DNA from: Streptomyces sp. M41(2017)
GTDB lineage: Bacteria; Actinomycetota; Actinomycetes; Streptomycetales; Streptomycetaceae
Assembly (NCBI RefSeq): GCF_002078175.1
Contig: NZ_MWFK01000002.1
Coordinates: forward strand, 2,356,001-2,420,000
DNA length: 64,000 nt
Direction of reading: 5' to 3'
Of the stretch, positions 24,489 to 32,410 are shown piece after piece. The position numbers were made by a program, and so were the translations under genes. Numbering within the stretch: position 1 is the stretch's first letter; each line of letters opens with the position of its first letter. Below the pieces are notes generated by a model. It had not been told where the DNA came from and did no database searches. It was given only the letters and a program-made list of their open reading frames with translations.

Positions 24489-27086
24489 GTGATCCGTTAC
24501 GACGCCTTGGACGTCCTGCCCGTAAGCGGTGCCCTGCCCGGTCTCGACGACGCCCTGGAGGGGCACGGCGGGGCGGTGCTGGTGGCGCCGCCCGGCACCG
24601 GCAAGACGACCCTGGTGCCGCTGGCGCTGGCCGGGCTGCTGGACGACGGGCGCCCGCCCCGCCGGGTGGTGGTGGCCGAGCCGCGGCGGATCGCGGCCCG
24701 GGCGGCGGCCCGGCGGATGGCCTGGCTGCTGGGCGAGCCGGTCGGCGGGAGCATCGGCTTCACCGTGCGCGGGGAGCGCGTCGTCGGTCGCCACGCGCGC
24801 GTGGAGGTCGTCACGACGGGTGTCCTGCTCCAGCGGCTCCAGCGGGACCAGGAGCTGTCGGGCGTCGACGTCGTCGTGCTCGACGAGTGCCACGAGCGCC
24901 ATCTGGACGCCGACACGGTGGCCGCGTTCCTGCTCGACGTGCGGGCCGCGCTCCGTCCCGAGCTCCGGCTGGTCGCCGCGTCCGCGACGACGGACGCGGG
25001 AGGCTGGGCCCGGCTGCTCGGAGACGCACCGGTCGTCGAGGCGGAGGGCGTCTCCCATCCGGTCGAGGTGGTGTGGGCCCCGCCCGCCCGTCCGGTCCGG
25101 CCGCCGCACGGGATGCGGGTGGACCCGGCTCTGCTGACGCACGTGGCGTCGACGGTACGGCGGGCGCTGGCCGAACGGACGGGTGACGTCCTGTGCTTCC
25201 TTCCCGGCGTCGGGGAGATCGCGCGGGTCGCGGGACAGTTGGGCGGTCTCGGCGACGTCGACGTCCTCCAGGTCCACGGTCGGGCGCCTGCCGCCGTGCA
25301 GGACGCGGTGCTCACTGCGGCCGCCCGGCGCCGGGTGGTCCTCGCGACGTCGGTGGCCGAGTCGTCCCTGACGGTTCCCGGGGTGCGCGTGGTGGTGGAC
25401 TCCGGGCTGGCACGCGAGCCGCGGGTGGATCACGCGCGCGGGCTGAGCGCGCTGACGACCGTACGGGCCTCGCAGGCGGCCGGACGGCAGCGGGCGGGGC
25501 GGGCCGGCCGGGAGGCGCCGGGCGCGGTGTACCGGTGCTGGGCGGAGGCGGAGGACGGCCGGCTGGCGCGTTTCCCCGCACCGGAGATCAAGGTCGCCGA
25601 CCTGACGGCGTTCGCGCTCCAGGCGGCCTGCTGGGGTGATCCGGCGGCGACGGGGCTGGCCCTGCTGGATCCGCCGCCGGGCGGGGCGATGGCGGCGGCC
25701 CGGTCCGTCCTGACGGCCGTGGGCGCGGTCGACGCCTCGGGGCGGGCCACCGAGCGCGGTGTCCGTATGTCCCGGCTGGGTCTGCATCCCCGGCTCGCGC
25801 GGGCCCTGCTGGACGCGGCGCCGGAGGTGGGGGCGGCGCGGGCCGCCGACGTGGTCGCGCTGCTGAGCGAGGAGCCGCCGCGCGAGTACGGCGACGACCT
25901 GGCCGCGGCCTGGCGCGCGGCCCGGCGCGGCGGTGACGCCTACGCGTCCCGCTGGCGCACCGAGTCCCGCCGGCTGCGCTCGGCGGCGGCGGAGGCCGGC
26001 TCCGCGACGGGCCGCGGGCCGTCGTCCGCCGGCGCGCCCTCCCGGGCCGGAGCCGGACGCGGCGACGGGGAGCGGTCCGAGAGGTCCGGCGGTGCGGAGC
26101 AGGGGGCGCCCGGGGACGACCGGGTGGTCGGGCTCGTGGCGGCGCTGGCGTTCCCCGAGCGCCTCGCGCGTGTGCAGGGCGCCTCGCATCTCATGGTCAA
26201 CGGCACCCGTGCCGATGTCGGGGAGGGTTCCTCGCTGCGCGGTGCTCCCTGGCTGGCGGTGGCGGTGGCCGATCGTCCCGTCGGGAGTGGCCACGCGCGC
26301 GTGCGGCTCGCCGCCGTCACCGACGAGGGCACGGCACGGCGGGCCGCCGCCGGGCTGCACTCCGAGGGCGACGAGGTCCACTGGGCGCAGGGTGACGTCG
26401 TCGCGCGGCGGGTGGAGCGGCTCGGTGCGGTGGAACTGGCGGTGCGGCCATTGCGGAACGCCGGCTCCGGGCTCGTACGGGAGGCGTTGCTGGAGGGGCT
26501 GCGGGAGGAGGGGTTCGGGCTGCTGCGGTGGTCGGCGGACGCCGAAGTGCTGCGGCAGCGGCTGGCGTTCGTGCACCGGCGGCTCGGCGCCCCGTGGCCC
26601 GAAGTCTCCGACGAGGCGCTGCACGCGCGCGTGGAGGAGTGGCTGGAGCCGGAGCTGAGCCGGGCGCGGCGGCGGGCGGACCTCGCGCGGATCGACGCCG
26701 GGCAGGCACTGAACCGGCTGCTGCCGTGGTCCACGGGCGAGGCGGGCCGGCTCGACGAGCTGGCGCCCGAGCGGATCGGGGTGCCGAGCGGTTCACGGAT
26801 CCGCGTCGACTACGGCGATCCCGAACAGCCGGTGCTCGCCGTGAAGTTGCAGGAGATGTTCGGGTTGCAGGCGTCGCCCGCGGTCGCCGGGGTCCCCGTG
26901 CTGGTGCACCTGCTCTCCCCCGCGGGCCGGCCCGCCGCGGTGACGGCGGACCTGGCCTCCTTCTGGAAGGACGGCTACAAGGGCGTACGGGCGGAGCTGC
27001 GGGGCCGGTACCCGAAGCATCCGTGGCCCGAGGACCCGGCGACGGCGGAGCCGACGCGGTACACGAACGCGCGGCTCAGGCGCTGA
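24489..27086 (+). CDS. hrpB: ATP-dependent RNA helicase HrpB
   Basis: 865 residues, DEAH-box superfamily 2. Walker A APPGTGKTT (about 33-41); Ia EPRRIAARAAARRMA; II DECHERH; III SASATTD-like (ASATTDAG); V/VI region TSVAESSLTVPGVRVVVDSG and QAAGRQRAGRAGR. The C-terminus has the HrpB-specific domain (RVDYGDPEQPVLAVKLQEMFGLQASP, PVLVHLLSPAGRPAAVTADLASFW, YPKHPWPEDP). Its bacterial role is poorly defined. The GTG at 24489 has no strong ribosome site. It overlaps the DUF3068 gene by 11 bp, tail to tail. Confidence 0.95.
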   Translation: MIRYDALDVLPVSGALPGLDDALEGHGGAVLVAPPGTGKTTLVPLALAGLLDDGRPPRRVVVAEPRRIAARAAARRMAWLLGEPVGGSIGFTVRGERVVGRHARVEVVTTGVLLQRLQRDQELSGVDVVVLDECHERHLDADTVAAFLLDVRAALRPELRLVAASATTDAGGWARLLGDAPVVEAEGVSHPVEVVWAPPARPVRPPHGMRVDPALLTHVASTVRRALAERTGDVLCFLPGVGEIARVAGQLGGLGDVDVLQVHGRAPAAVQDAVLTAAARRRVVLATSVAESSLTVPGVRVVVDSGLAREPRVDHARGLSALTTVRASQAAGRQRAGRAGREAPGAVYRCWAEAEDGRLARFPAPEIKVADLTAFALQAACWGDPAATGLALLDPPPGGAMAAARSVLTAVGAVDASGRATERGVRMSRLGLHPRLARALLDAAPEVGAARAADVVALLSEEPPREYGDDLAAAWRAARRGGDAYASRWRTESRRLRSAAAEAGSATGRGPSSAGAPSRAGAGRGDGERSERSGGAEQGAPGDDRVVGLVAALAFPERLARVQGASHLMVNGTRADVGEGSSLRGAPWLAVAVADRPVGSGHARVRLAAVTDEGTARRAAAGLHSEGDEVHWAQGDVVARRVERLGAVELAVRPLRNAGSGLVREALLEGLREEGFGLLRWSADAEVLRQRLAFVHRRLGAPWPEVSDEALHARVEEWLEPELSRARRRADLARIDAGQALNRLLPWSTGEAGRLDELAPERIGVPSGSRIRVDYGDPEQPVLAVKLQEMFGLQASPAVAGVPVLVHLLSPAGRPAAVTADLASFWKDGYKGVRAELRGRYPKHPWPEDPATAEPTRYTNARLRR

Positions 27087-28068
27087 CGGGTTCGGGGTCG
27101 GTCGCCGGGGCCGGTGCGGCGTCGCCGGGCCGGCGTCCACGGGCCTCCAGGTGGAGGGACAGGGCCAGCAGGGCGATACCGAGGACGAGGAAGCCCCAGG
27201 GGAGGTACGAGGTCAGCAGCAGGATGAGGGTGCGGTTGGACTTGACGAGGTCGACGGTGTGCTCGATGTAGTCCTCGCGCATCTTCACGTGCCCGGAGAA
27301 GGCGGTCACCTTGTCCCGGCCGCCGAGGAGGGTGCCGCCGCGCAGCTCCTCCTTGTGGATCTCCTCGCCGTAGACGGGTGCTCCGGTGAGCGGTTCGACC
27401 CAGAATTTGCGCACGGTGGTGTACCAGCGGGTGGTGCCGGTCTTGGCGACGGACTCCGGGGTGATGCCCTGGACGGGCATGATCTTGGGGAACGTCACCT
27501 TCGTCCAGGGGATGGTCTGCTCGAAGTAGTACACGGTGACGCCCCGGAAGGTCCGGGTGTCCTTGTAGTGGATGGGCGCCGAGGTGCGGGTCTGCGCGTC
27601 GAAGTACTCGTAGTCCCGTTTCTCCGTCCGGAAGGGCCACTTGAACTCGATGCCCTGGCGGGTGACGGGGTCGCCGTCGACGGACTCGCCGGTGGCGTGG
27701 ACGGGGTCCTGGCTGTGGGCGTCGAAGATGTAGCGCTCGGGGAGCTTGGAGACCATCTTCCCGTCGGGGCCCTGGACGTAGGAGAGGGAGTCCCAGACGA
27801 CGACGTCGCGGCCCGCGGTGCGTTCGATCCGCTCGGAGGCGCCGACGTTGCCCTTGAGGGTCTGCACGATGGTGACCTTGGGGACCTTCTTCGCCTGCAT
27901 GGTGCCGTAGTCGAGGAGGGTCGCGTCCTTCGCCTCCAGGACCATGTCCTGGTACTGGCCGGCGGGGACCTTGGCCAGCCGCGGGAACGCGTACCAGCGC
28001 AGCAGCGGGGACAGTGCCGTGAAGAACACGGCGAGCGCGAGCAGGATCAGGCTTGCCTTGCGGCGCAT
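27076..28068 (-). CDS. DUF3068 (PorA-like) family membrane-anchored protein
   Basis: 330 residues. One N-terminal membrane segment (SLILLALAVFFTALSPLLRWY), a large extracytoplasmic domain (YFDAQTRTSAPIHYKDTRTFRGVTVYYFEQTIPW, GYWT-type beta strands, FWVEPLTGAPVYGEEIHKE), and a C-terminal segment (LILLLTSYLPWGFLVLGIALLALSL). DUF3068/porin PorA-like proteins occur throughout actinobacteria. The function is unknown and the topology suggests an envelope role. Followed upstream by the small SPW_0924 gene. Confidence 0.85.
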   Translation of the reverse strand: MRRKASLILLALAVFFTALSPLLRWYAFPRLAKVPAGQYQDMVLEAKDATLLDYGTMQAKKVPKVTIVQTLKGNVGASERIERTAGRDVVVWDSLSYVQGPDGKMVSKLPERYIFDAHSQDPVHATGESVDGDPVTRQGIEFKWPFRTEKRDYEYFDAQTRTSAPIHYKDTRTFRGVTVYYFEQTIPWTKVTFPKIMPVQGITPESVAKTGTTRWYTTVRKFWVEPLTGAPVYGEEIHKEELRGGTLLGGRDKVTAFSGHVKMREDYIEHTVDLVKSNRTLILLLTSYLPWGFLVLGIALLALSLHLEARGRRPGDAAPAPATDPEPVSA

Positions 28069-28093
28069 CTCGACGGCCCTCCCGGTGCGTTGG

Positions 28094-28228
28094 TCAGGGG
28101 TGCTTGGGGACGGTGGTGAGCATCGGCTTCGGCGAGGTCTGGCCGGCCGGCGAGCCCATGGCCGTGATGGTCAGGACCAGCGCGAGCGCCAGGGCGAAGC
28201 CGGTCGCGGCGGCGATGAGGGCACGCAT
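28094..28228 (-). CDS. SPW_0924 family small membrane peptide
   Basis: 44 residues: a single transmembrane helix (ALIAAATGFALALALVLTITAMG) and a short Pro/Thr tail (SPAGQTSPKPMLTTVPKHP). The GGGAGG ribosome site before the ATG at 28228 supports it. It is a short conserved Streptomyces family found beside DUF3068 genes. The function is unknown; it may be a partner of the DUF3068 protein, whose gene starts 26 bp downstream. Confidence 0.75.
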   Translation of the reverse strand: MRALIAAATGFALALALVLTITAMGSPAGQTSPKPMLTTVPKHP

Positions 28229-28337
28229 GCGGGCCTCCCGAGGGCCAGGAGCTGATACATCGTCAGGTCCGGCACCGTAGCAACGGGCGCGCGAGATGAG
28301 AACACGTCGCACAGCACCGCACGCGCTCGACGCAGCC

Positions 28338-28370
28338 GGGCGCCCCTCCGCCGACGGCGGAGGGGCGCCC
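28338..28370. terminator. Terminator of lytic transglycosylase gene
   Basis: A perfect 15-bp stem (28338-28352 with 28356-28370, sequence GGGCGCCCCTCCGCC) with a 3-nt loop GAC, 27 bp beyond the transglycosylase stop. Confidence 0.8.
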
Positions 28371-28396
28371 TGAACGCGTGAGCGGGCCGCGCCGGG

Positions 28397-30121
28397 TCAG
28401 GCGGCGGGCGTCTCGGACGCCACGGGTGCGGCGGCCACGGTCAGTTCGACGGTCAGTGTCGCGCCGCCCGTGGTGGTGATGCGGAGCAGGAAGGTGCCGG
28501 TGGTGTCGTCGGCGTACAGCTTCGGCAGCTTGAGCAGGCCGTCGGCGTCCGTGGTGAGGTCCTTCAGGGTGCGGACGGTCTTGCCGTCGGCGTCCTTGAA
28601 GAAGGGGCCCTTGTCGTTCTCGGTGGCGTCGTCGGCGGACTTCACGAGGGTCGCGGTGGCGGCGACCTTGCCGGCGACGGCTCCCTTGTAGGTGGCCTTC
28701 ACCTCCACCTGCTCGGCGAACTCGCCACCGGGTACACAGGTCAGCGCGGTGTCGGCGGTGCGGGCCAGGGCGTCGGCCTGGCGTGCGGTGACGGTCGCGG
28801 TGTGGTCGAGGCCGGCCAGGGTGCGGCCCACGACGGTGGCGCGGACGGTGAAGCCGCCGGTCTTCTCGCCCGCGACGAGGGCGGGGGCGGTGGCCGCGCC
28901 GAGCCCGTTCGTCTTGACCACAGCGACCGTCTCGCCACCGGTGAAGGTGGCGTCCGTGTCGCCGACGATCGTGAAGCGGACCCGGACGCCCGCCACGGCC
29001 TTGTCGGCCTTGTCCTCGGTCCGCACCACGATCTTCTGCGCGAAGGTGCCCCCGGCGGTCGCGGTGAGCTTCCCGCTGCCCCCGTCCGCCAGGTGGTCCA
29101 CCGTCTCGGTGGGCGTCGGCGGTTTGGTCGGAGGCGGTGTGGTGGGGGGCGTGGTCGGCGGGGTGGTCGGAGGCGTGGTGGGCGGCGTCGTCGGGGGCTG
29201 CGTGGGCTTGGACGGCTTCGACGGGTGGCCGGGGCGCGAGGAGGCGGGCGGCGTGGTGCCCGGGCTCGGCGTGGTCGCGTCGTCGCTGTGGTGCGTGGGC
29301 AGCGTGCCGGTGCCGTCCGGCACCTCGTGCGTGCCCTTGCGGTAGAACTGCAGCCACGACAGGACGGTGTTGAGGTACGCCGTCGAGTTGTTGTAGCTGA
29401 GGATCGACTGGTTCATCTGCGACGGGACCGACATGTCGTGGTCGAAGCGGCACAGGTAGTGCCCGGCGGCCAGGGCCGCGTCGTAGATGTTGTTGGGGTC
29501 CTTCTTGCCGTCGTCGTTGCCGTCGCGGCCCGCCCAGTCCCAGGTGGAGGGGATGAACTGCATGGGGCCCACCGCGCGGTCGTACGTGCTGTCGCCGTCG
29601 TACGCGCCGTGGTCGGTGTCGCTGATGCTGGCGAAGCCGTTGCCGTTCAGGACGGGGCCCAGGATCGGTGACAGGGTCGTCCCGCTCGCGTCGACGCGGC
29701 CTCCGCGGGCCTGGCCGGACTCGACCTTGCCGATGGCGGCGAGGAGCTGCCAGGGCAGGTTGCAGCCGGGCTTGGACGCGCGCAGCGACTCCTCGGCCTT
29801 TTTGTAGGCGTCGAGGACACTCGCGGGGATGCCCGCCTCGGCGTCGCCCGTGGCGGCGGGGGTCCCGCTGCCGACGGTCGGCGAGGGCTTCGGGCTGTCG
29901 AGCGGCGGCAGGTCCGTGTAGTAGCGGGAGTTGCCGGTCGCGCTGCCGTCGTCACCCGTGGCGCTCGCGTCCTGGCCGACGTCGGCTCCGGTGGTCTGTC
30001 TTCCGCGGTCGTCCGCGGTCACTCCGGGCGCCTGCGACGCGGACAGAGCAGCGACCGCGACCGCGGCCACAGCGGTGGTAGCCGCGCCTGTGCGCAGCCT
30101 CCTGCCGAATTGCGCCGCCAT
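28397..30121 (-). CDS. Secreted lytic murein transglycosylase with Pro/Thr linker and Ig-like C-terminus
   Basis: 574 residues. Signal segment (RTGAATTAVAAVAVAALSASQAPG) follows the ATG at 30121, which has GGGAGG upstream. The catalytic domain (about 95-280) is of SLT/MltB type: LPWQLLAAIGKVESGQARGG with the catalytic Glu, then AVGPMQFIPSTWDWAGRDGNDDGKKDPNNIYDAALAAGHYLC. A linker of (PPTT) repeats at about 29120-29205 joins two Ig/bacterial-invasin-like beta domains. The enzyme cleaves peptidoglycan with 1,6-anhydro-MurNAc formation, and the C-terminus probably binds cell-wall material. I looked for a c-di-AMP riboswitch in the leader and did not see one. Confidence 0.88.
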   Translation of the reverse strand: MAAQFGRRLRTGAATTAVAAVAVAALSASQAPGVTADDRGRQTTGADVGQDASATGDDGSATGNSRYYTDLPPLDSPKPSPTVGSGTPAATGDAEAGIPASVLDAYKKAEESLRASKPGCNLPWQLLAAIGKVESGQARGGRVDASGTTLSPILGPVLNGNGFASISDTDHGAYDGDSTYDRAVGPMQFIPSTWDWAGRDGNDDGKKDPNNIYDAALAAGHYLCRFDHDMSVPSQMNQSILSYNNSTAYLNTVLSWLQFYRKGTHEVPDGTGTLPTHHSDDATTPSPGTTPPASSRPGHPSKPSKPTQPPTTPPTTPPTTPPTTPPTTPPPTKPPTPTETVDHLADGGSGKLTATAGGTFAQKIVVRTEDKADKAVAGVRVRFTIVGDTDATFTGGETVAVVKTNGLGAATAPALVAGEKTGGFTVRATVVGRTLAGLDHTATVTARQADALARTADTALTCVPGGEFAEQVEVKATYKGAVAGKVAATATLVKSADDATENDKGPFFKDADGKTVRTLKDLTTDADGLLKLPKLYADDTTGTFLLRITTTGGATLTVELTVAAAPVASETPAA

Positions 30122-30401
30122 TGAGTGAACCCCTCCCACCGACGACCGGGCGAGCCCGCCGTCTCTGCGATGTCCGTGCGCTCCAGGTCCCGGTGCGCGT
30201 CCCGCCGCTCTCGTGTTCGTCCGCTGTTCGATCGTGCTCCCCGGCACGTCGACCCAGGCGACCCTACGTCAACTTCCGTCGCGCGGGGACCCGTTCGCGC
30301 CCGATATTCACCACTTGGCCATGTCACGCCGTCCTCCATAATGGCCGTCGGTGATCAACCGGCCGGACATACCGGCCCAACAGGCGTCACAGGGGGACGA
30401 C

Positions 30402-31256
30402 TTGCCTTTCACGCTCAGTCACGCCGCGGCGGTCCTCCCCGGCCTGCGCGGGGACGGGACGGGGCGCGGCCGACTGGTTCCCGCCGTCCTGGTGGCCGGC
30501 TCCTTCTCCCCCGATCTGACCTATTACGCGGCGGGTGTGCTGCCCGGCGCGATGGAGTTCGGCTCCTTCACCCACGCGTTCACCGGGGTGTTCACCGTCG
30601 ACGTCCTCGTCGCGTGGATCCTGGTCGGCGTGTGGCTGGGCGTGCGGGAACCGCTCGTGGCGCTCCTTCCGGCGGCCGCGCAGGGGCGGCCGGCCCGGCT
30701 GGCGCGCTGCGGGGCTCCGCGGCAACGGCCGCGCCCGGGGCCGGCCCTGTGGTGGTACGTCTCGGCCGCGCTCGGCGCGCTGACCCATGTGGTGTGGGAC
30801 GCGTTCACGCATCACGACCGGTGGGGCACGCGGCTCCTCCCCGTCCTCGGCCAAGACCTGGCCGGCGCACCGCTCCACTGGTACCTCCAGTACGGCAGTT
30901 CGGCGGTGGCCGCCGTCGTGATCGTCGCCTTCACGGTGGCCGCGCTGCGCCGCACTCCGGCCGGCCCGGCCCTCGGGGTGCCGGTGCTGTCCGCCGCCGA
31001 CCGGTGGCTGGCCTGCGGGGTCGTCGGGGGCTGTGTGCTGGCGGGCGCGGTGCAGCGGGCGTCGCGCTGGTGGGCGTACCGGGGGCCTGTCGCGAAGCCG
31101 TGGGAGTTGATTCCGACCCTGTGCTTCGGCGGCGGCGCGGGACTGGTCCTCGGCCTCGGTCTGTACAGCGTGGGGGTCAGGGTGTGGCGCCCCGCTCCGG
31201 CTCGTCCCAGCCCGGCAGCGGCCCGTACGGAGCCGAGCCGTCCGACCGTTCGCTGA
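30402..31256 (+). CDS. DUF4184 family membrane protein
   Basis: 284 residues. DUF4184 proteins start (M)PFTLSHPAAVLP; here LPFTLSHAAAVLPGLRG begins at a TTG (30402) with AGGGGGA five bases upstream, so TTG is the likely start (a GTG at 30351 gives a longer form). Conserved His/Asp positions include SFSPDLTYY, GSFTHAFTGV and LTHVVWDAFTHHDRWG. About six membrane segments. This fold is related to metal-dependent membrane hydrolases (YdjM/VanZ-like), but activity is unproven. The 3' end overlaps the convergent serine hydrolase gene by 80 bp. Confidence 0.8.
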   Translation: MPFTLSHAAAVLPGLRGDGTGRGRLVPAVLVAGSFSPDLTYYAAGVLPGAMEFGSFTHAFTGVFTVDVLVAWILVGVWLGVREPLVALLPAAAQGRPARLARCGAPRQRPRPGPALWWYVSAALGALTHVVWDAFTHHDRWGTRLLPVLGQDLAGAPLHWYLQYGSSAVAAVVIVAFTVAALRRTPAGPALGVPVLSAADRWLACGVVGGCVLAGAVQRASRWWAYRGPVAKPWELIPTLCFGGGAGLVLGLGLYSVGVRVWRPAPARPSPAAARTEPSRPTVR

Positions 31257-32172
31257 CCGCCGTCCCGGGGGCGGGGGCCGGGGGCAGGCCGCGCCCCCGG
31301 GCGAGGCCCCGGTGCACGGCCTGCGCGATGCGTTCGATGGTGCGGACCCCGTACGCCATCGTCGGGTTGTCGTGCGTCAGGACGACGATGCGGTAGGTGC
31401 GGGCGGGTCCGGTGAAGGCGCCGACGCTGTGCACGCGCCAGCCGTGGGTGGCGCGGGGCAGCCAGCCGTTCTTGAGGTGGGCGGTCAGACCGCGCGGCAT
31501 TCCCGAGGGCACCCCCCAGCGCTGGTCGTCGCGCACCTCGGTGAGCAGCCGCAGGCCGTAGCCGCGGGTCTTCAGGAACGAGTGGGCGTCGGTGAGCACG
31601 TCCAGCAGACGCATCTGGTCGTCGGCGGTGGTGCGGGTCAGGCCGAAGTAGCCCTTCGGACCGAGGACCGTGCGGCTCGTCCCGGCACGGCTCAGGAAGC
31701 GCGACAGGTAACCGTGGCCGAGGTCGGACCACAGGCGCACGGCGGAGGCGTTGTCGGAGCGGGTGATCATCGGGCGGACGTTGGCCAGCTCCCAGCGGGT
31801 GAGCCTGCGCCGCAGGGTCTCCGCCCGGCGCAGCGCGCCCTCCATGATCATCACCTTGGCGACGCTGGCCGCGTCGTACTGCCGGTCGCCGGCGACCGCG
31901 CAGCTGAGTCCGGTCCTGTCGTCGTGCACCGCGACGGACACGGCGCCCCGGCGGGCCGACAGCGCCGCCTGCAGGTCACGGGACATCCGGGCCGCCAGGT
32001 CGGGATCGCGCGGGGCACGGCAGACGGCGGGCACCTGGGCGGTGCCGGCGTTCGCGGCGACCGCGGGCACCGGCGCGAGCAGCACCGGGACGACGGCCGC
32101 GGTCACCGTCACGGTCGCGACCACGACGGTCGCGGACATGGCCGTGCGGCGGTGGAGCGTGCGTATACCCAT
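31177..32172 (-). CDS. Secreted penicillin-binding/beta-lactamase-like serine hydrolase
   Basis: 331 residues with an N-terminal signal (VVVATVTVTAAVVPVLLAPVPAVAA). Active-site motifs of the DD-peptidase/class A beta-lactamase superfamily: SVAK (SxxK) in DAASVAKVMIMEG, SDN in ITRSDNAS, and KNGW in place of KTG (LKNGWLPRATHGWRVHSVG). This points to a D-alanyl-D-alanine carboxypeptidase or endopeptidase-like enzyme rather than a true beta-lactamase. The C-terminal 26 residues are encoded opposite the DUF4184 gene. Confidence 0.85.
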   Translation of the reverse strand: MGIRTLHRRTAMSATVVVATVTVTAAVVPVLLAPVPAVAANAGTAQVPAVCRAPRDPDLAARMSRDLQAALSARRGAVSVAVHDDRTGLSCAVAGDRQYDAASVAKVMIMEGALRRAETLRRRLTRWELANVRPMITRSDNASAVRLWSDLGHGYLSRFLSRAGTSRTVLGPKGYFGLTRTTADDQMRLLDVLTDAHSFLKTRGYGLRLLTEVRDDQRWGVPSGMPRGLTAHLKNGWLPRATHGWRVHSVGAFTGPARTYRIVVLTHDNPTMAYGVRTIERIAQAVHRGLARGRGLPPAPAPGTAVSERSDGSAPYGPLPGWDEPERGATP

Positions 32173-32358
32173 GCCCGCATCCTTACGGGCCCCCCGGGCG
32201 GTGGGCCCGCTGCGAGAGCCACGCGAGTGACACCACGGCCGGCGACTGTGGACAACGCGGGTGACGGGGCGGCACCGGCGGAGTGCGGGACGGCCCGGTC
32301 CCCTGTGCTCCCCGCCCTCGGGACGGGCACGCGCCCGGCCGCGTCGGCCGACGCGAGC

Positions 32359-32387
32359 GGGCCCGGCACCTGGGAGGTGCCGGGCCC
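32359..32387. terminator. Terminator downstream of polA
   Basis: Perfect 13-bp stem (GGGCCCGGCACCT / AGGTGCCGGGCCC) with a 3-nt GGG loop, 24 bp beyond the polA stop on the minus strand. Confidence 0.8.
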
Positions 32388-32410
32388 GCTGCCGCCGGTC
32401 GCAGGGCCGG

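Noticed and set aside
30122..30350. c-di-AMP (ydaO-type) riboswitch before the lytic transglycosylase gene
   Set aside because: Looked for because such riboswitches often precede Streptomyces cell-wall hydrolases, but the conserved core motifs were not found.
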